A stretch of DNA of 56,143 nt. It comes from Clostridia bacterium. Its GTDB lineage: Bacteria > Bacillota > Clostridia > Christensenellales > CAG-138. The translations under genes and the position numbers were made by a program. This document shows positions 43,891-53,611 of the stretch, one piece after another. The stretch is taken from positions 1-56,143 of the forward strand of contig JAFYJD010000028.1 of NCBI GenBank assembly GCA_017538255.1. The letters are read 5' to 3'. The notes under the pieces are model-generated. The model searched no databases, had not been told where the DNA came from, and worked only from the letters and a program-made list of their open reading frames with translations. Numbering within the stretch: the stretch's first letter is position 1; every line of letters starts with the position of its first letter.

Positions 43891-45225
43891 ATGGAAAAAG
43901 CACAAAAAAACACGATCAATTCAGCCAAGACCTCATCAAATGCAACGGCGTTTCAGCACATTACGCGCATCCTTATCGCGATCGCGCTGCCGGTTATTAT
44001 GCTGCTTGTTCTGTTTTTGAACTTCAAATCCGTCTTCGGCAACGATGCTTGGACAAAGAGCGCGTACGAAAAACTCGAATTCGGCGAGACCGAACGCACG
44101 AACGCGGACAGAGTGAAGGCGTTCAAGGCGCTCGCGGGTTTTGTTAAGTCCGAATCCGACGAAACGGCACTTGCCGCCGTTACCGCGGGCGAGAGTGGGG
44201 AAGCGTTCTTTACGGAAACGGAACGCGCCGCGCTCGCGTCGCTGCGTCCGACCGTCAAAACCCTCACCACCGCCGCCTACTGCGTTGCGGGGTTTACTTT
44301 TGTCGCGCTGATACTCGCATTTATCGCGCATCGCGGCGCCGACGCGGGAAGGCTCATCCGCTTTATCGCAAAAGCGGCGCTTTGGTCCGCACTCGGTATG
44401 ATCCTTATTATGTTCGCAGGTTGGGTCTGGTCGAAGTTAAACCCCGATTCGTTCTTCTCCGCCGTCAAAAACACCGTTCCCGCGCTCAAAAACTTTGACG
44501 CGGGCTGCGGCAGACTCGCTTCGCTCTGTCCGAATGCGCTGTTTAAAGATATGTACTCGCGCATCATACTGCTTGCCGGTATGGTCATAGCGATAATCGC
44601 GATCAACGCCGGGCTCTATCTTGCCGCGAGCCGTATGGTTAACACCAAGTTTTCCTTGCAGATACTTGCGCGCACGGCGCTGCTTATCGCGCTCTACATC
44701 GTGCTTGACCGCATCGTGCCCTCCGTCAAACTTCCCGGCGCCAAGATAGGGCTTTCGTTTGTTGCGCCGTTTATCGCGGCGATGCTCTACGGACCCGTTA
44801 TCGCCATGCTCGTTTACGGCATCGGCGATTTTATCGCGGCGATCCTGTTTCCGTTCGGCACATACCACGTGGGCTTCACCCTCGTAGCGGCGCTGATGGG
44901 CGTCATCCTCGGTCTGTTCCTCAACAAAAAACCCCTCGAAGCGTTCGGAAGCGACAGGGGGTGGCAGAAGATAAAACTTTTCCCTAACATAATAGTTCCG
45001 GTTGTTATAAACTGCCTGATCCTTGGTCTGTTTGTGAACACGATCTGGGTCGCCCAACTCTACGGAAGCAAAACCTACTGGGGCTGGTTCGTTTACAGGC
45101 TCACCGAGTACGCGATACTCGTTCCGGCGCAGATAGTGCTTGCGCCCCTGCTTCTCAAAGCCTGCGAACAGCTTGAAAAGGCTGGCGGCGCCCGTTCCGC
45201 TTGGTCAAAGAGGAAGAACAAATGA
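43891..45225 (+). CDS. folT: DUF1461-FolT fusion: folate ECF transporter substrate-binding component
   Basis: 444 residues. Residues about 1-245 form a DUF1461 membrane domain (AIALPVIMLLVLFL, FIAKAALWSALG, CPNALFKDMYSRIILLAG) clearly related to the separate protein at 53612-54346. Residues about 255-430 are a FolT-like S component: IALYIVLDRIVP, FVAPFIAAMLYGPVIAMLVYGIGDFIAAILFPFG and the C-terminal helices. FolT captures folates and joins the ECF energising module, which is not in this window. A THF riboswitch and folC around it support folate as substrate. The fusion is unusual. Confidence 0.88.
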   Translation: MEKAQKNTINSAKTSSNATAFQHITRILIAIALPVIMLLVLFLNFKSVFGNDAWTKSAYEKLEFGETERTNADRVKAFKALAGFVKSESDETALAAVTAGESGEAFFTETERAALASLRPTVKTLTTAAYCVAGFTFVALILAFIAHRGADAGRLIRFIAKAALWSALGMILIMFAGWVWSKLNPDSFFSAVKNTVPALKNFDAGCGRLASLCPNALFKDMYSRIILLAGMVIAIIAINAGLYLAASRMVNTKFSLQILARTALLIALYIVLDRIVPSVKLPGAKIGLSFVAPFIAAMLYGPVIAMLVYGIGDFIAAILFPFGTYHVGFTLVAALMGVILGLFLNKKPLEAFGSDRGWQKIKLFPNIIVPVVINCLILGLFVNTIWVAQLYGSKTYWGWFVYRLTEYAILVPAQIVLAPLLLKACEQLEKAGGARSAWSKRKNK

Positions 45226-46505
45226 ACTACCGCGAGACCCTTGACTACATACATTCCGTTTGCTGGAAGGGCTCGCGCCCGGGACTCAGCCGCATCACGG
45301 AACTGCTTGACGCAATCGGCAACCCCGAAAAGGGACTGAAGGTCGTGCACGTTGCCGGCACTAACGGCAAGGGCTCGTTCTGTTCGATGCTTACCAACGT
45401 GCTGATTGAGGCGGGCTACAGCGTCGGCTCGTTCACCTCGCCTTATATAGAGGAGTTCACCGAACGCATCCGCTATAACGGCAGGGATATAACAAAGCGC
45501 GAACTCTCGTCCGCAACGGGCTTTATCCGCCCGTTTGCGGATAAAATGGAGGATACTCCGACCGAGTTCGAACTCATAACCGCGATCGGCTTTGAGTTTT
45601 TCAGGCGCAAAAAGGTCGACGTCGTCGTGCTTGAATGCGGTATGGGCGGCAGGCTCGATTCGACCAACGTCATCGACGATCCGCTTCTTTCCGTCATAAC
45701 CGGCATAGCGCTCGACCATACCGAATACCTCGGAGATACGATCGAAAAGATAGCGGGGGAGAAGGCGGGCATCATCAAGCCCGGCTGTCCCGTGCTCTTC
45801 GGCGGCGAGGGCGAAAGCGCAAAGCGCGTGATCGCGGAGCGTGCATCGGAACTCGGAAGCGCCTTTTATTCAACGGATCGCGGCGCGATCCGCGTTAAAA
45901 ACTGCACCGTAAACGGCAGCGTCTTCGATTACGGGCGTTATAAGGACGTGTGCCTCCGTCTTCTCGGCTCGTACCAACCGCAGAACGCGGCAAACGTTAT
46001 CGAGGCGGTGAAGATACTCAATACACGCGGGCTTGCGATCACGGACGAAGCGCTCCGCCGAGGTCTTGCTTATGCCGAATGGAAGGGGCGTTTTGAGATG
46101 CTCTCGACCGATCCTCTCGTCTTCTTTGACGGAGGGCACAATATCGAGGGCACGGCCGCAGCCGTCGAGACCGTCAAACTCTATTTCAAAAACGCACGCG
46201 TAAATGTGATAACCGGCGTTATGGCGGATAAGGAATACGCCGAGATGGCGAGGATCATAGCGTCCGTCGCAAACAAGGCCTTCACCGTCGCGCCCGACAA
46301 CCCGCGCGCGCTCGATGCAAAGGAGTATGCCGAAGTGTTCCGCTCGCTTGGCGTTGAGGCGGAAAGTTTTGAAAACTACGACGGCGCAGTCGCCGCCGCG
46401 CTCAAAAACTGCGCCGAAACAAAGACGCCGCTGCTTGCGCTCGGCTCGCTCTACGCTTACGCGCCGTTCAAAAAGGCGCTCCGCAAGGCGCTCAAACTCA
46501 AATAG
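45222..46505 (+). CDS. folC: Folylpolyglutamate synthase/dihydrofolate synthase FolC
   Basis: Mur-ligase-like enzyme that adds glutamates to folates and retains them in the cell. ATP-binding HVAGTNGKGSFCSML and SFTSPYIEEFTERI near the N-terminus, and LECGMGGRLDSTNVID, are diagnostic. 427 residues. ATG at 45222 overlaps the folT stop (ATGA) with GAGGAAG in front. In one unit with the folate transporter under the THF riboswitch. Confidence 0.95.
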   Translation: MNYRETLDYIHSVCWKGSRPGLSRITELLDAIGNPEKGLKVVHVAGTNGKGSFCSMLTNVLIEAGYSVGSFTSPYIEEFTERIRYNGRDITKRELSSATGFIRPFADKMEDTPTEFELITAIGFEFFRRKKVDVVVLECGMGGRLDSTNVIDDPLLSVITGIALDHTEYLGDTIEKIAGEKAGIIKPGCPVLFGGEGESAKRVIAERASELGSAFYSTDRGAIRVKNCTVNGSVFDYGRYKDVCLRLLGSYQPQNAANVIEAVKILNTRGLAITDEALRRGLAYAEWKGRFEMLSTDPLVFFDGGHNIEGTAAAVETVKLYFKNARVNVITGVMADKEYAEMARIIASVANKAFTVAPDNPRALDAKEYAEVFRSLGVEAESFENYDGAVAAALKNCAETKTPLLALGSLYAYAPFKKALRKALKLK

Positions 46506-46518
46506 ACCCGTTTTATCG

Positions 46519-46552
46519 GCAGGCGGATGTTGAATCCGCTTGCTTTCATTTT
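46519..46552 (+). terminator. Terminator behind folC
   Basis: GCAGGCGGAT and ATCCGCTTGC form a 10-bp stem with one mismatch; a T-rich stretch follows. The following 380 nt up to the CIRCE element hold no gene I can support. Confidence 0.6.
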
Positions 46553-46937
46553 ATAATCCACAGGGTAAAACCTTAGATGGGGTGTGGCTGTAAAAAAGAG
46601 TTTCCTCGACGTTCTTCTTCCGTTCGAGAATCCTGCGGGTATCGTTGTCGGCTGATGAGATAACAGAATATTTTATTCGGGACTGCTATACGGGCCCTTT
46701 TTTGTGTAAATACTAATGTTTGGGAGCGCGGCGTCGTCATAACTTTGCCGGAAGAGGGGACGCGCTGACCGTTCCGCAAAGCGGTAATATAAAACCACAG
46801 GCGGCGCGATATCGATCGCCGTGCTTAAACGCCCCTTTTTGCCGCCCAACAGCCGCCGTTCCGGGCTGATTATGGCAAAAATATGTATTTATTGAAACAA
46901 ACTTATGTAAACACTACACTTTTGCCGGAAACGGGGT

Positions 46938-46971
46938 TATAATGTTAGCACTCAATAGGCAAGAGTGCTAA
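46938..46971 (+). promoter_or_regulatory. Promoter with CIRCE (HrcA) operator of clpB
   Basis: TATAAT (46938-46943) is followed by TTAGCACTC-N9-GAGTGCTAA (46945-46971), a perfect CIRCE element. HrcA should repress transcription until heat stress. The -35 is weak. A leader of about 190 nt follows before the ATG. Confidence 0.92.
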
Positions 46972-47162
46972 CAACCCATCCGGGCAAACGCCGCACGGAT
47001 CGGGGATTGGCAACACCCCTTGCCCATGCAGCCATGCCCGACAGTTGCAAGCGCACCCGTGCAAAGCCCGGCGGTTTGATGTTTTTAGAGCGGAAACGCC
47101 TTGACGGAGCGTTTAGCGCATCCGAAAAATGTTAAAAAGCTCTATTGAGAGGTGAAAAAGAT

Positions 47163-49742
47163 ATGAACGCAGAAAAAATGACGCAAAAGACGCTTGAAGC
47201 GCTCGGCGAGGCACAGCGCACCGCCGAGGAGCGCAGGCACACGCAGGTGGGGCAGATACACGCCCTGTACGCGCTGACGAACGATGCGGACGACCTCAAC
47301 GCGCAGCTTTTGACCGCGATGGGCGTTCCGCTCGACGCGTTCCGCGCCGCCATAGAGGCGGAACTCAAAAAGCAGGCGAGCTACGGTGGAAGCGGCGGTC
47401 AAGTCTATATCACGAGCGAACTGAACGCCGCGCTCAACCGCGCCGAGGATGAAGCAAAGGCGATGGGGGACGGGTTCGTATCCGTTGAGCACATAATGCT
47501 CGGCCTTATCGAAAAGGCGGACGGCGTGCTCAAAAACCTGTTCAAACGCTTCAATATCGAGCGCAACGCCTATCTCGGCGTGCTGAAGAACGTCCGCGGC
47601 AACACGCGCATCAACAGCGATAATCCCGAGAGCACCTATGATGTGCTCAACAAGTACGGACAGGACCTTACCGACCTTGCAAAAAAGCAAAAACTTGACC
47701 CCGTCATCGGCAGGGACAACGAGATAAGGAGCGTTGTGCGCATCCTTTCGAGAAAGACCAAAAACAACCCCTGTTTGATCGGCGAGCCGGGCGTCGGCAA
47801 GACCGCGATAGCCGAGGGGCTCGCACAGCGCATCGTGCGCGGCGACGTACCCGATAATCTAAAGGATCGCAGACTGTTCGCGCTCGATATGGGCGCGCTT
47901 GTCGCCGGCGCGAAATACCGCGGCGAGTTTGAGGAAAGGCTCAAAGCCGTGCTCAACGAGATAAAAGCGAGCGATGGCAGGATAATCCTTTTCATCGACG
48001 AACTGCATACGATAGTCGGCGCGGGCAAGACCGACGGCGCGATGGACGCGGGCAATATCCTTAAGCCCATGCTCGCGCGCGGCGAACTGCACTGCATCGG
48101 CGCGACGACGCTCGATGAATACCGCAAATACATCGAAAAGGACGCGGCGCTCGAAAGGCGTTTCCAGCCCGTAATCGTTGCGGAGCCGACCGTCGAGGAT
48201 ACGATATCCATACTGCGCGGGCTTAAGGAGCGCTACGAAGTCTACCACGGCGTAAAGATCCATGACTCCGCGCTGATCGCCGCCGCGACGCTCTCCGACA
48301 GGTACATCTCCGACCGATTCCTGCCCGATAAGGCGATCGACCTTGTTGACGAGGCCTGCGCGCTTATCAAAACGGAGATGAACTCGATGCCGAGCGAGAT
48401 GGACGAGATATCGCGCCGCATAATGCAGCTCGAGATAGAGGAGCAGGCGCTCAAGACCGACACCGACGCGCATACCGCCGAACATCTTGACGAGATACGC
48501 ACCGAACTTGCGGCGCGGCGCGAAAAACTCAATGAGATGAAGGCCAAATGGGAGAACGAGAAAAACGCCATCGGCAAGGTGCAGCAGCTGCGCGAGCGCA
48601 TCGAGCAGGTCAACGCCGAGATACAGAAGGCGGAGAGCGAGTACGATCTCAACCTTGCCGCAAAACTGAAATACGGTGAACTCCCGAGCCTTCAAAAGGA
48701 ATTGCAGCAGGAGGAGGAGACCTCCTCAAAGCGCGAAAACAGCCTTTTGAGGGATCATATCTCGTCGGAGGAGATCGCGAAGATCGTCGCGCGCTGGACG
48801 GGTATCCCCGTATCCAAACTGCTTGAAAGCGAAAGAAAGAAACTCCTGCGCCTTGACGAACAACTCCACAGGCGCATCATCGGTCAGGACGACGCCGTAC
48901 AGCGCGTGTGCGACGCGATACTCAGGTCGCGTGCGGGCATACAGAATCCCAACCGTCCGATAGGCTCGTTCCTGTTTATGGGTCCAACGGGCGTCGGCAA
49001 AACGGAACTCTGCAAGGCGCTCGCCGAGGCGCTGTTCGACGATGAGCGCAGTATGGTCAGGATCGATATGAGCGAGTATATGGAGCAGTATTCCGTGTCC
49101 CGCCTGATCGGCGCGCCTCCGGGCTACGTGGGTTATGACGAGGGCGGGCAGCTCACCGAGGCCGTTCGCAGAAAGCCTTATGCGGTACTGCTTTTCGACG
49201 AGGTGGAGAAGGCGCATCCCGATGTGTTGAACGTGCTGCTTCAAGTTCTGGACGACGGCAGGATCACCGACGGGCAGGGGCGCACCGTGGACTTTAAAAA
49301 CACCATAATCATACTTACGAGCAACATTGGAAGCGATATGATACTCGGCGAGATGGAGCAGGGCGAACTGACGGTCGAAACGCAGGAACTTCTCAATAAG
49401 GTATTGAGAACGAAGTTCCGTCCCGAGTTCATCAACAGGCTCGACGAGATAGTCTACTTCCGCGCTCTGACGGTGGAGAATATGCGCGGCATCGTGGATC
49501 TGCAGCTCAAAGACCTTGCCGCAAGGCTCGAACAGCGCAGGCTCTCGCTCCACGTCAGCGACCGCGCAAAGCAGGCGATAATCGACAACGGCTCGGATCC
49601 GCTCTTCGGCGCAAGGCCGATAAAGCGCTATATCCAGGGTCAGCTCGAAAGCCTGATCGCAAGGTTCATCATCGCCGAGTCCCCCGAGGACGGCGCGGCG
49701 GTGAGCGTGGACTACGACGGCGAAAAGTTCACCGTCAAATAA
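47163..49742 (+). CDS. clpB: ATP-dependent chaperone ClpB
   Basis: Hexameric disaggregase that works with DnaK to rescue aggregated proteins. About 859 residues. N-domain to about 145; NBD1 Walker A GEPGVGKT (207-214) and ILFIDELHT; a long coiled-coil middle domain rich in Glu/Lys, which separates ClpB from ClpC; NBD2 Walker A GPTGVGKT (607-614) and [13 protein letters not shown] 47163 has GAGGTG upstream. Under direct CIRCE control; no groE or dnaK genes are near. Confidence 0.95.
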   Translation: MNAEKMTQKTLEALGEAQRTAEERRHTQVGQIHALYALTNDADDLNAQLLTAMGVPLDAFRAAIEAELKKQASYGGSGGQVYITSELNAALNRAEDEAKAMGDGFVSVEHIMLGLIEKADGVLKNLFKRFNIERNAYLGVLKNVRGNTRINSDNPESTYDVLNKYGQDLTDLAKKQKLDPVIGRDNEIRSVVRILSRKTKNNPCLIGEPGVGKTAIAEGLAQRIVRGDVPDNLKDRRLFALDMGALVAGAKYRGEFEERLKAVLNEIKASDGRIILFIDELHTIVGAGKTDGAMDAGNILKPMLARGELHCIGATTLDEYRKYIEKDAALERRFQPVIVAEPTVEDTISILRGLKERYEVYHGVKIHDSALIAAATLSDRYISDRFLPDKAIDLVDEACALIKTEMNSMPSEMDEISRRIMQLEIEEQALKTDTDAHTAEHLDEIRTELAARREKLNEMKAKWENEKNAIGKVQQLRERIEQVNAEIQKAESEYDLNLAAKLKYGELPSLQKELQQEEETSSKRENSLLRDHISSEEIAKIVARWTGIPVSKLLESERKKLLRLDEQLHRRIIGQDDAVQRVCDAILRSRAGIQNPNRPIGSFLFMGPTGVGKTELCKALAEALFDDERSMVRIDMSEYMEQYSVSRLIGAPPGYVGYDEGGQLTEAVRRKPYAVLLFDEVEKAHPDVLNVLLQVLDDGRITDGQGRTVDFKNTIIILTSNIGSDMILGEMEQGELTVETQELLNKVLRTKFRPEFINRLDEIVYFRALTVENMRGIVDLQLKDLAARLEQRRLSLHVSDRAKQAIIDNGSDPLFGARPIKRYIQGQLESLIARFIIAESPEDGAAVSVDYDGEKFTVK

Positions 49743-49770
49743 CGGCTCGTTATTCGGCGCAAACTTATGC

Positions 49771-49812
49771 AAAAAGCCGTGCAGGCCATATAGACCGCAC
49801 GGCTTTATCTAT
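49771..49812. terminator. Terminator between clpB and the DUF4349 gene
   Basis: AAAGCCGTGC pairs perfectly with GCACGGCTTT; A5 before and T3AT after serve both converging genes. Confidence 0.75.
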
Positions 49813-49844
49813 ATTAACGCAGGGGATATCCTCTGCGGAAGGAC

Positions 49845-50837
49845 TTATTTGTCGCCCTTGTTTTGAACGCTCGGAGCGGGCACGTTATAAGCGGCATTGG
49901 CCCTTGCGCGCCTCTTTGCGCGGCCCCTCTTGATCATTTTGATTATGAACAGTACGATGAAGACGATGCCGCCGATTATCGCAAGCGTGATGACGATATG
50001 GGGCAGGTCTCCGATGAACCATACGGCAAAACTCCTGAAACCCTGTCCGACGTCCTCAAGGCTCTCATTGAATCTGCGGCCGATCTCCTTGCCGAAGCCC
50101 TCTTTTTCAACAACTGTCTCGCGCTCCACCTCGGAGATCTCGAGCGTAACTGTACTGTACGCCACAAGGCTGTCATAGGAGCGCAGGGTTGATTCCATCG
50201 ATTCTATCCGATAGCGCACGTTCGAGAGCCTATCCTGCAGGGTGATTATGTTGTCGAGCGATTCCGCGTTTTGGAGCAGCCCCAAAAGCGTATCGTATTC
50301 AACGCGGAGCGAATTCAACTGCGCTTCGGTATCGACGTATTGGCTCGTAATGTCGACCGCCGACTCGCTGCGGCTGAGTACATTGCATATCCCCGCTACG
50401 GCGCCAAGGAACTCGTCGAGTTTTTCGGCGGGCACGCGCAGCACCATTGTCGCGTATCGCAGCGCTTCTTCGTTATAGATGCTTCTGCCGCGCACGTCGT
50501 TGCGCTCAATATAGCCGCCGATCGCGAGTATCCTCGCGTTCAGCGCGGATGAAAACTCGTCAAAATCCAGGGTCTGCACACTCAATTCGGCGTTTTTGAT
50601 GACCTTTTGACCGATGAGGGTCGAGTTCTCGCCTGGCTCCGCTTGCGCAAGCGCGTTCATCGCGTAGTTTGCGCCGTCCTTCAAGCCTTCAAGACCGTAC
50701 TCAAGTTGCGACAAGTGATCCGCATTCCGTTGGTTTGGATAGTCCCCGCTTTCCGCGCGCTTTCCGGCGCTGCAGGCGGTAAGCAACATTAGTGCCGCGA
50801 CCATCGCGGCGAAAGTGGGTATAAGGATTCGTTTCAT
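49845..50837 (-). CDS. DUF4349 domain lipoprotein
   Basis: 330 residues. Lipoprotein signal with lipobox LLTAC (Cys about 22); DUF4349 domain with IKNAELSVQTLDFDEF, GGYIERND, MVLRVPAEKLDEFL and SQYVDTEAQLNSL; a coiled coil at about 165-215; a C-terminal TM segment (HIVITLAIIGGIVFIVLFII) with a basic tail. It is thus held in the membrane at both ends. Function unknown; in other bacteria such genes are linked to envelope stress. Confidence 0.88.
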   Translation of the reverse strand: MKRILIPTFAAMVAALMLLTACSAGKRAESGDYPNQRNADHLSQLEYGLEGLKDGANYAMNALAQAEPGENSTLIGQKVIKNAELSVQTLDFDEFSSALNARILAIGGYIERNDVRGRSIYNEEALRYATMVLRVPAEKLDEFLGAVAGICNVLSRSESAVDITSQYVDTEAQLNSLRVEYDTLLGLLQNAESLDNIITLQDRLSNVRYRIESMESTLRSYDSLVAYSTVTLEISEVERETVVEKEGFGKEIGRRFNESLEDVGQGFRSFAVWFIGDLPHIVITLAIIGGIVFIVLFIIKMIKRGRAKRRARANAAYNVPAPSVQNKGDK

Positions 50838-50969
50838 AAAAATGGTCCTTTCTGTTTTTGTTTTGTTTTTCTCTGTCTATTAAACGAACGCGGAGCCGAT
50901 TCGGTTGCACAATGGCGCCAAATTGTTGTATTTTGTATGCTTTCGGCGCTGATTCGTGCGTTTTTTCGG

Positions 50970-50998
50970 TTGTCCGCGTGGCGTTTATATGGTATAAT
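50970..50998 (+). promoter_or_regulatory. Promoter of the Dabb gene
   Basis: TTGTCC (50970-50975) and TATAAT (50993-50998) with 17-nt spacing. Confidence 0.7.
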
Positions 50999-51032
50999 GT
51001 ACCACAATAATACCGAGAAAGGAAGCCCCGAT

Positions 51033-51350
51033 TTGAAAATACTCAAACATATCGTTATGTGGCGTTTTCTTGACGAAGCGCAGGGAAGGACCCGCGAGGA
51101 GAATATGCGCTTTGTTGCGGAGCGCCTGCGCGCGCTCGTCGGCGTCGCGCCCACACTTCTCTCTCTCGAAGTCGGCGATGATGTGCTCCACAGTCCGCAG
51201 AGCGGCGATATGGCTCTCATCTGCGAGTTCAACAGTCTCGAGGATATGCACGCGTACCGCGATTTTCCACCGCACGCTGAGATATCCGCCTACATAAAAC
51301 TCGTTACGAGCGAGCGTCGGGTGGCCGATTTCTACGTCGAGGTCGACTAA
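51033..51350 (+). CDS. Dabb (stress-responsive alpha/beta barrel) domain protein
   Basis: 105 residues from a TTG start at 51033. AAAGGAAG is about 9 nt upstream, and the family opening LKHIVMWRF begins only 3 codons later. Earlier ATGs in frame overlap the promoter. Conserved SLEVGDD, DMALICEFNSLEDMHAYRDFPPH. Dabb proteins are small ferredoxin-like dimers found alone or in oxidative-stress and plant defence proteins; the exact function is unknown. 63 nt before psuG. Confidence 0.85.
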   Translation: MKILKHIVMWRFLDEAQGRTREENMRFVAERLRALVGVAPTLLSLEVGDDVLHSPQSGDMALICEFNSLEDMHAYRDFPPHAEISAYIKLVTSERRVADFYVEVD

Positions 51351-51413
51351 AACCAAGCAAGGATCGGGCGTTGTGCCCGCGATATAAGTATTATTTCAGA
51401 AAGGACAGGAGTT

Positions 51414-52346
51414 ATGAACCCAGAAGTGATTCTTTCCGACGAAGTCCGCGAAGCCCTCGCCGCAGGAGAGCCCGTTATCGCGCTCGAAAGCGCTCTGTTG
51501 ACGCACGGACTTCCGTATCCCGAAAACGTCAAGACCGTCGTTGCCTGCGCGCGCCTCGCAAAGCGCCACGGCGCCGTTGCGGCAGTCTGCGCGGTCATAA
51601 ACGGCAAAATGCACGTCGGCCTTACGGATGAGCAGGTCGACCGCCTCGGCAAACTCGGACAGGCCGTTCCCAAAGTCAGCCGTATGGATCTTCCGTACGT
51701 TGCGGCCAACGGGCTCGACGGCGGCACGACGGTCGCCGCTTCGATGATAATCGCAAAGCGCGCCGGCATCAAATTGCTTGCAACGGGAGGCATCGGCGGC
51801 GTAAACCGCGGCGGACATATCACTATGGACATATCCGCCGATCTGACCGAACTCGGCAGAACGCCCGTCGCTGTCGTCTGCGCGGGACCCAAAGGCATAC
51901 TCGACACGGGCAGAACGCTCGAATACCTTGAAACGCAGGGCGTTCCCGTCGTTGTTTTCCGTTCGGACAGAATGCCTGCGTTCCTCACGCCCGACTGCGG
52001 CGTTGCCGCTCCGCTTCGCCTCGATTCCGTTGAGGAACTTGCCGCGATGGTCGAGTCGATGGACGAACTCGAACTCGGAAGCGGTATGGTCGTTGCCAAC
52101 CCCATCCCCGAAAAGTTCGTTCCCGATAAAGATATGATCGAAAAGGCGACTCTCAAAGCCTTCAAGGAAGCGGAACGCGCCAATATCGAAGGGCGCGAAC
52201 TGACGCCGTTTATGCTAAACCGCATATCGGAACTCACAAACGGCGAGAGCCGTCAGGCAAATATCGCGCTGATCTACAACAACGTGCGCCTTGCCGCGCT
52301 TATCGCCGTGCAGTTGTCCAAACGCGCCGAAGGGAAGCCGCATTGA
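51414..52346 (+). CDS. psuG: Pseudouridine-5'-phosphate glycosidase PsuG
   Basis: Cleaves pseudouridine 5'-phosphate to uracil and ribose 5-phosphate, in the degradation of pseudouridine from RNA. 310 residues. IALESALLTHGLPYP, the THGxxxP motif, VCAVINGKMHVGLT, ATGGIGGVNRGG and GMVVANPIPEKF are family signatures. AGGAG before the ATG. The usual partner kinase PsuK and a nucleoside transporter are absent here. Confidence 0.95.
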   Translation: MNPEVILSDEVREALAAGEPVIALESALLTHGLPYPENVKTVVACARLAKRHGAVAAVCAVINGKMHVGLTDEQVDRLGKLGQAVPKVSRMDLPYVAANGLDGGTTVAASMIIAKRAGIKLLATGGIGGVNRGGHITMDISADLTELGRTPVAVVCAGPKGILDTGRTLEYLETQGVPVVVFRSDRMPAFLTPDCGVAAPLRLDSVEELAAMVESMDELELGSGMVVANPIPEKFVPDKDMIEKATLKAFKEAERANIEGRELTPFMLNRISELTNGESRQANIALIYNNVRLAALIAVQLSKRAEGKPH

Positions 52347-52383
52347 CCGCAAAACAAAAGTTTGCGAAAAGGATCTTGTTCAA

Positions 52384-53610
52384 TTGAAATTATCACCTAA
52401 AACCAAGCGGATCGTTTTAACGGCGCTGTTTGCGGCGCTGATGATTTCAGCCGCCCTGTTTTTGGGGTGTTCGGACGATATCCCGCACAGCGAGATAGTT
52501 GCGGTCGTCCCTCTTACCCCCACGCCAAGCCCCACGCCCTCGCCCACTCCCACACCCGAGCCGACGCCGGAGCCCACTCCCGAGCCCGAGCCCGTCGAAG
52601 CGGTTATGATGTTTACGGGCGATCTTATGTGCCTTTCGATGCAGCAGAACTACGCAAAGACCCAGTCGGACGGCACCTACGAATACGATTTCCGCCCGTC
52701 GTTTGATTATGTGCGAGGCATTTTGAGCCGCGCCGACTGCGCAATAGGAAATCTTGAAACCACGCTCTCCTCGTCGTGGCCGTATGCGGCCAAACTCAAA
52801 ACCACAAGCGACGGTATGCCCAACTGCAACGGACCCGCGCTCTTCCTTTTGGGCGTTAAATACGCGGGCTACGACGCGCTCGTGCTTGCGAACAACCATT
52901 GCTGCGACGCGGGCGTAAAGGGCATAGAGGAAACGATAGCCGAGGTGGAAAGATACGGCTTCCTTCATACGGGTCTTTTCAAAAGCGAAACGGAAAAGCG
53001 CTATATAATCCTCGACGTCAAGGGCATAAAGGTCGCGCTTTTATCGTATGCGGAGTTCTATAACGGCAAGCAGGGCTGCGTCAGCCAGGCAGGCCGCCCC
53101 TATATGATCAACACCTATTCCGAAGATGTAATAAAGCGCGATATAGCCGCCGCAAAGGCGGACGGCGCGGAGCTCATCGTTGCCTACAACCATTGGGGCG
53201 CTGAGCATACGCATAAGCCCACCGCCAAAGTCCGCACTCACGCGCAGCAGATGGCGGACGCGGGCGTGGACATAATCTGCGGCTCGCATTCGCACTCTAT
53301 GCAGCCGATAGTTTGGCTCGACGCGGCGGACGGTCGGCGCGTGCTCTGCTTCTATTCGCTCGGCAACTTCGTATCGAGTATGGGGCGCAATACCGCCAAG
53401 GATACCGTTATCGCCGAGATCAAAATCGAGCGCAAGCGCGACGGAAGCGTTTCCGTTACGGACGAAGAATACCATACCTGCCGTGTGTTCCCCAATCTCA
53501 ACGGCAAATACTATGTGGTCGTACCCACCGAGACCGGCCTTTCCTCCGTCCGCGCCGAACTCGAAGCGGCGGAAAAGCGCATCCGCGCCATTCTAATGAG
53601 CGAAAGATGA
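52384..53610 (+). CDS. CapA-family (PgsA-like) metallophosphatase lipoprotein
   Basis: About 408 residues from a TTG start at 52384 (AAAAGGAT 9 nt upstream). Signal segment with a possible lipobox LFLGC, a linker of PTPSPTPTPEP type, then a CapA domain: MMFTGDLMC, AIGNLETTL, LANNHCCDAGVKG, VAYNHWGAEH and IICGSHSHSMQP carry the metal-binding Asp, His and Asn residues. CapA relatives are linked to poly-gamma-glutamate capsule, but no capB/capC genes are here, so a stand-alone surface role is possible. Confidence 0.87.
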   Translation: MKLSPKTKRIVLTALFAALMISAALFLGCSDDIPHSEIVAVVPLTPTPSPTPSPTPTPEPTPEPTPEPEPVEAVMMFTGDLMCLSMQQNYAKTQSDGTYEYDFRPSFDYVRGILSRADCAIGNLETTLSSSWPYAAKLKTTSDGMPNCNGPALFLLGVKYAGYDALVLANNHCCDAGVKGIEETIAEVERYGFLHTGLFKSETEKRYIILDVKGIKVALLSYAEFYNGKQGCVSQAGRPYMINTYSEDVIKRDIAAAKADGAELIVAYNHWGAEHTHKPTAKVRTHAQQMADAGVDIICGSHSHSMQPIVWLDAADGRRVLCFYSLGNFVSSMGRNTAKDTVIAEIKIERKRDGSVSVTDEEYHTCRVFPNLNGKYYVVVPTETGLSSVRAELEAAEKRIRAILMSER

Positions 53611-53611
53611 T

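Noticed and set aside
43570..43905. Minus-strand frame of 111 codons
   Set aside because: Antisense to the THF riboswitch, without ribosome site or recognisable domain.
46573..46779. Minus-strand frame of 68 codons between folC and clpB
   Set aside because: No ribosome site, no domain, and it ends next to the terminator region.
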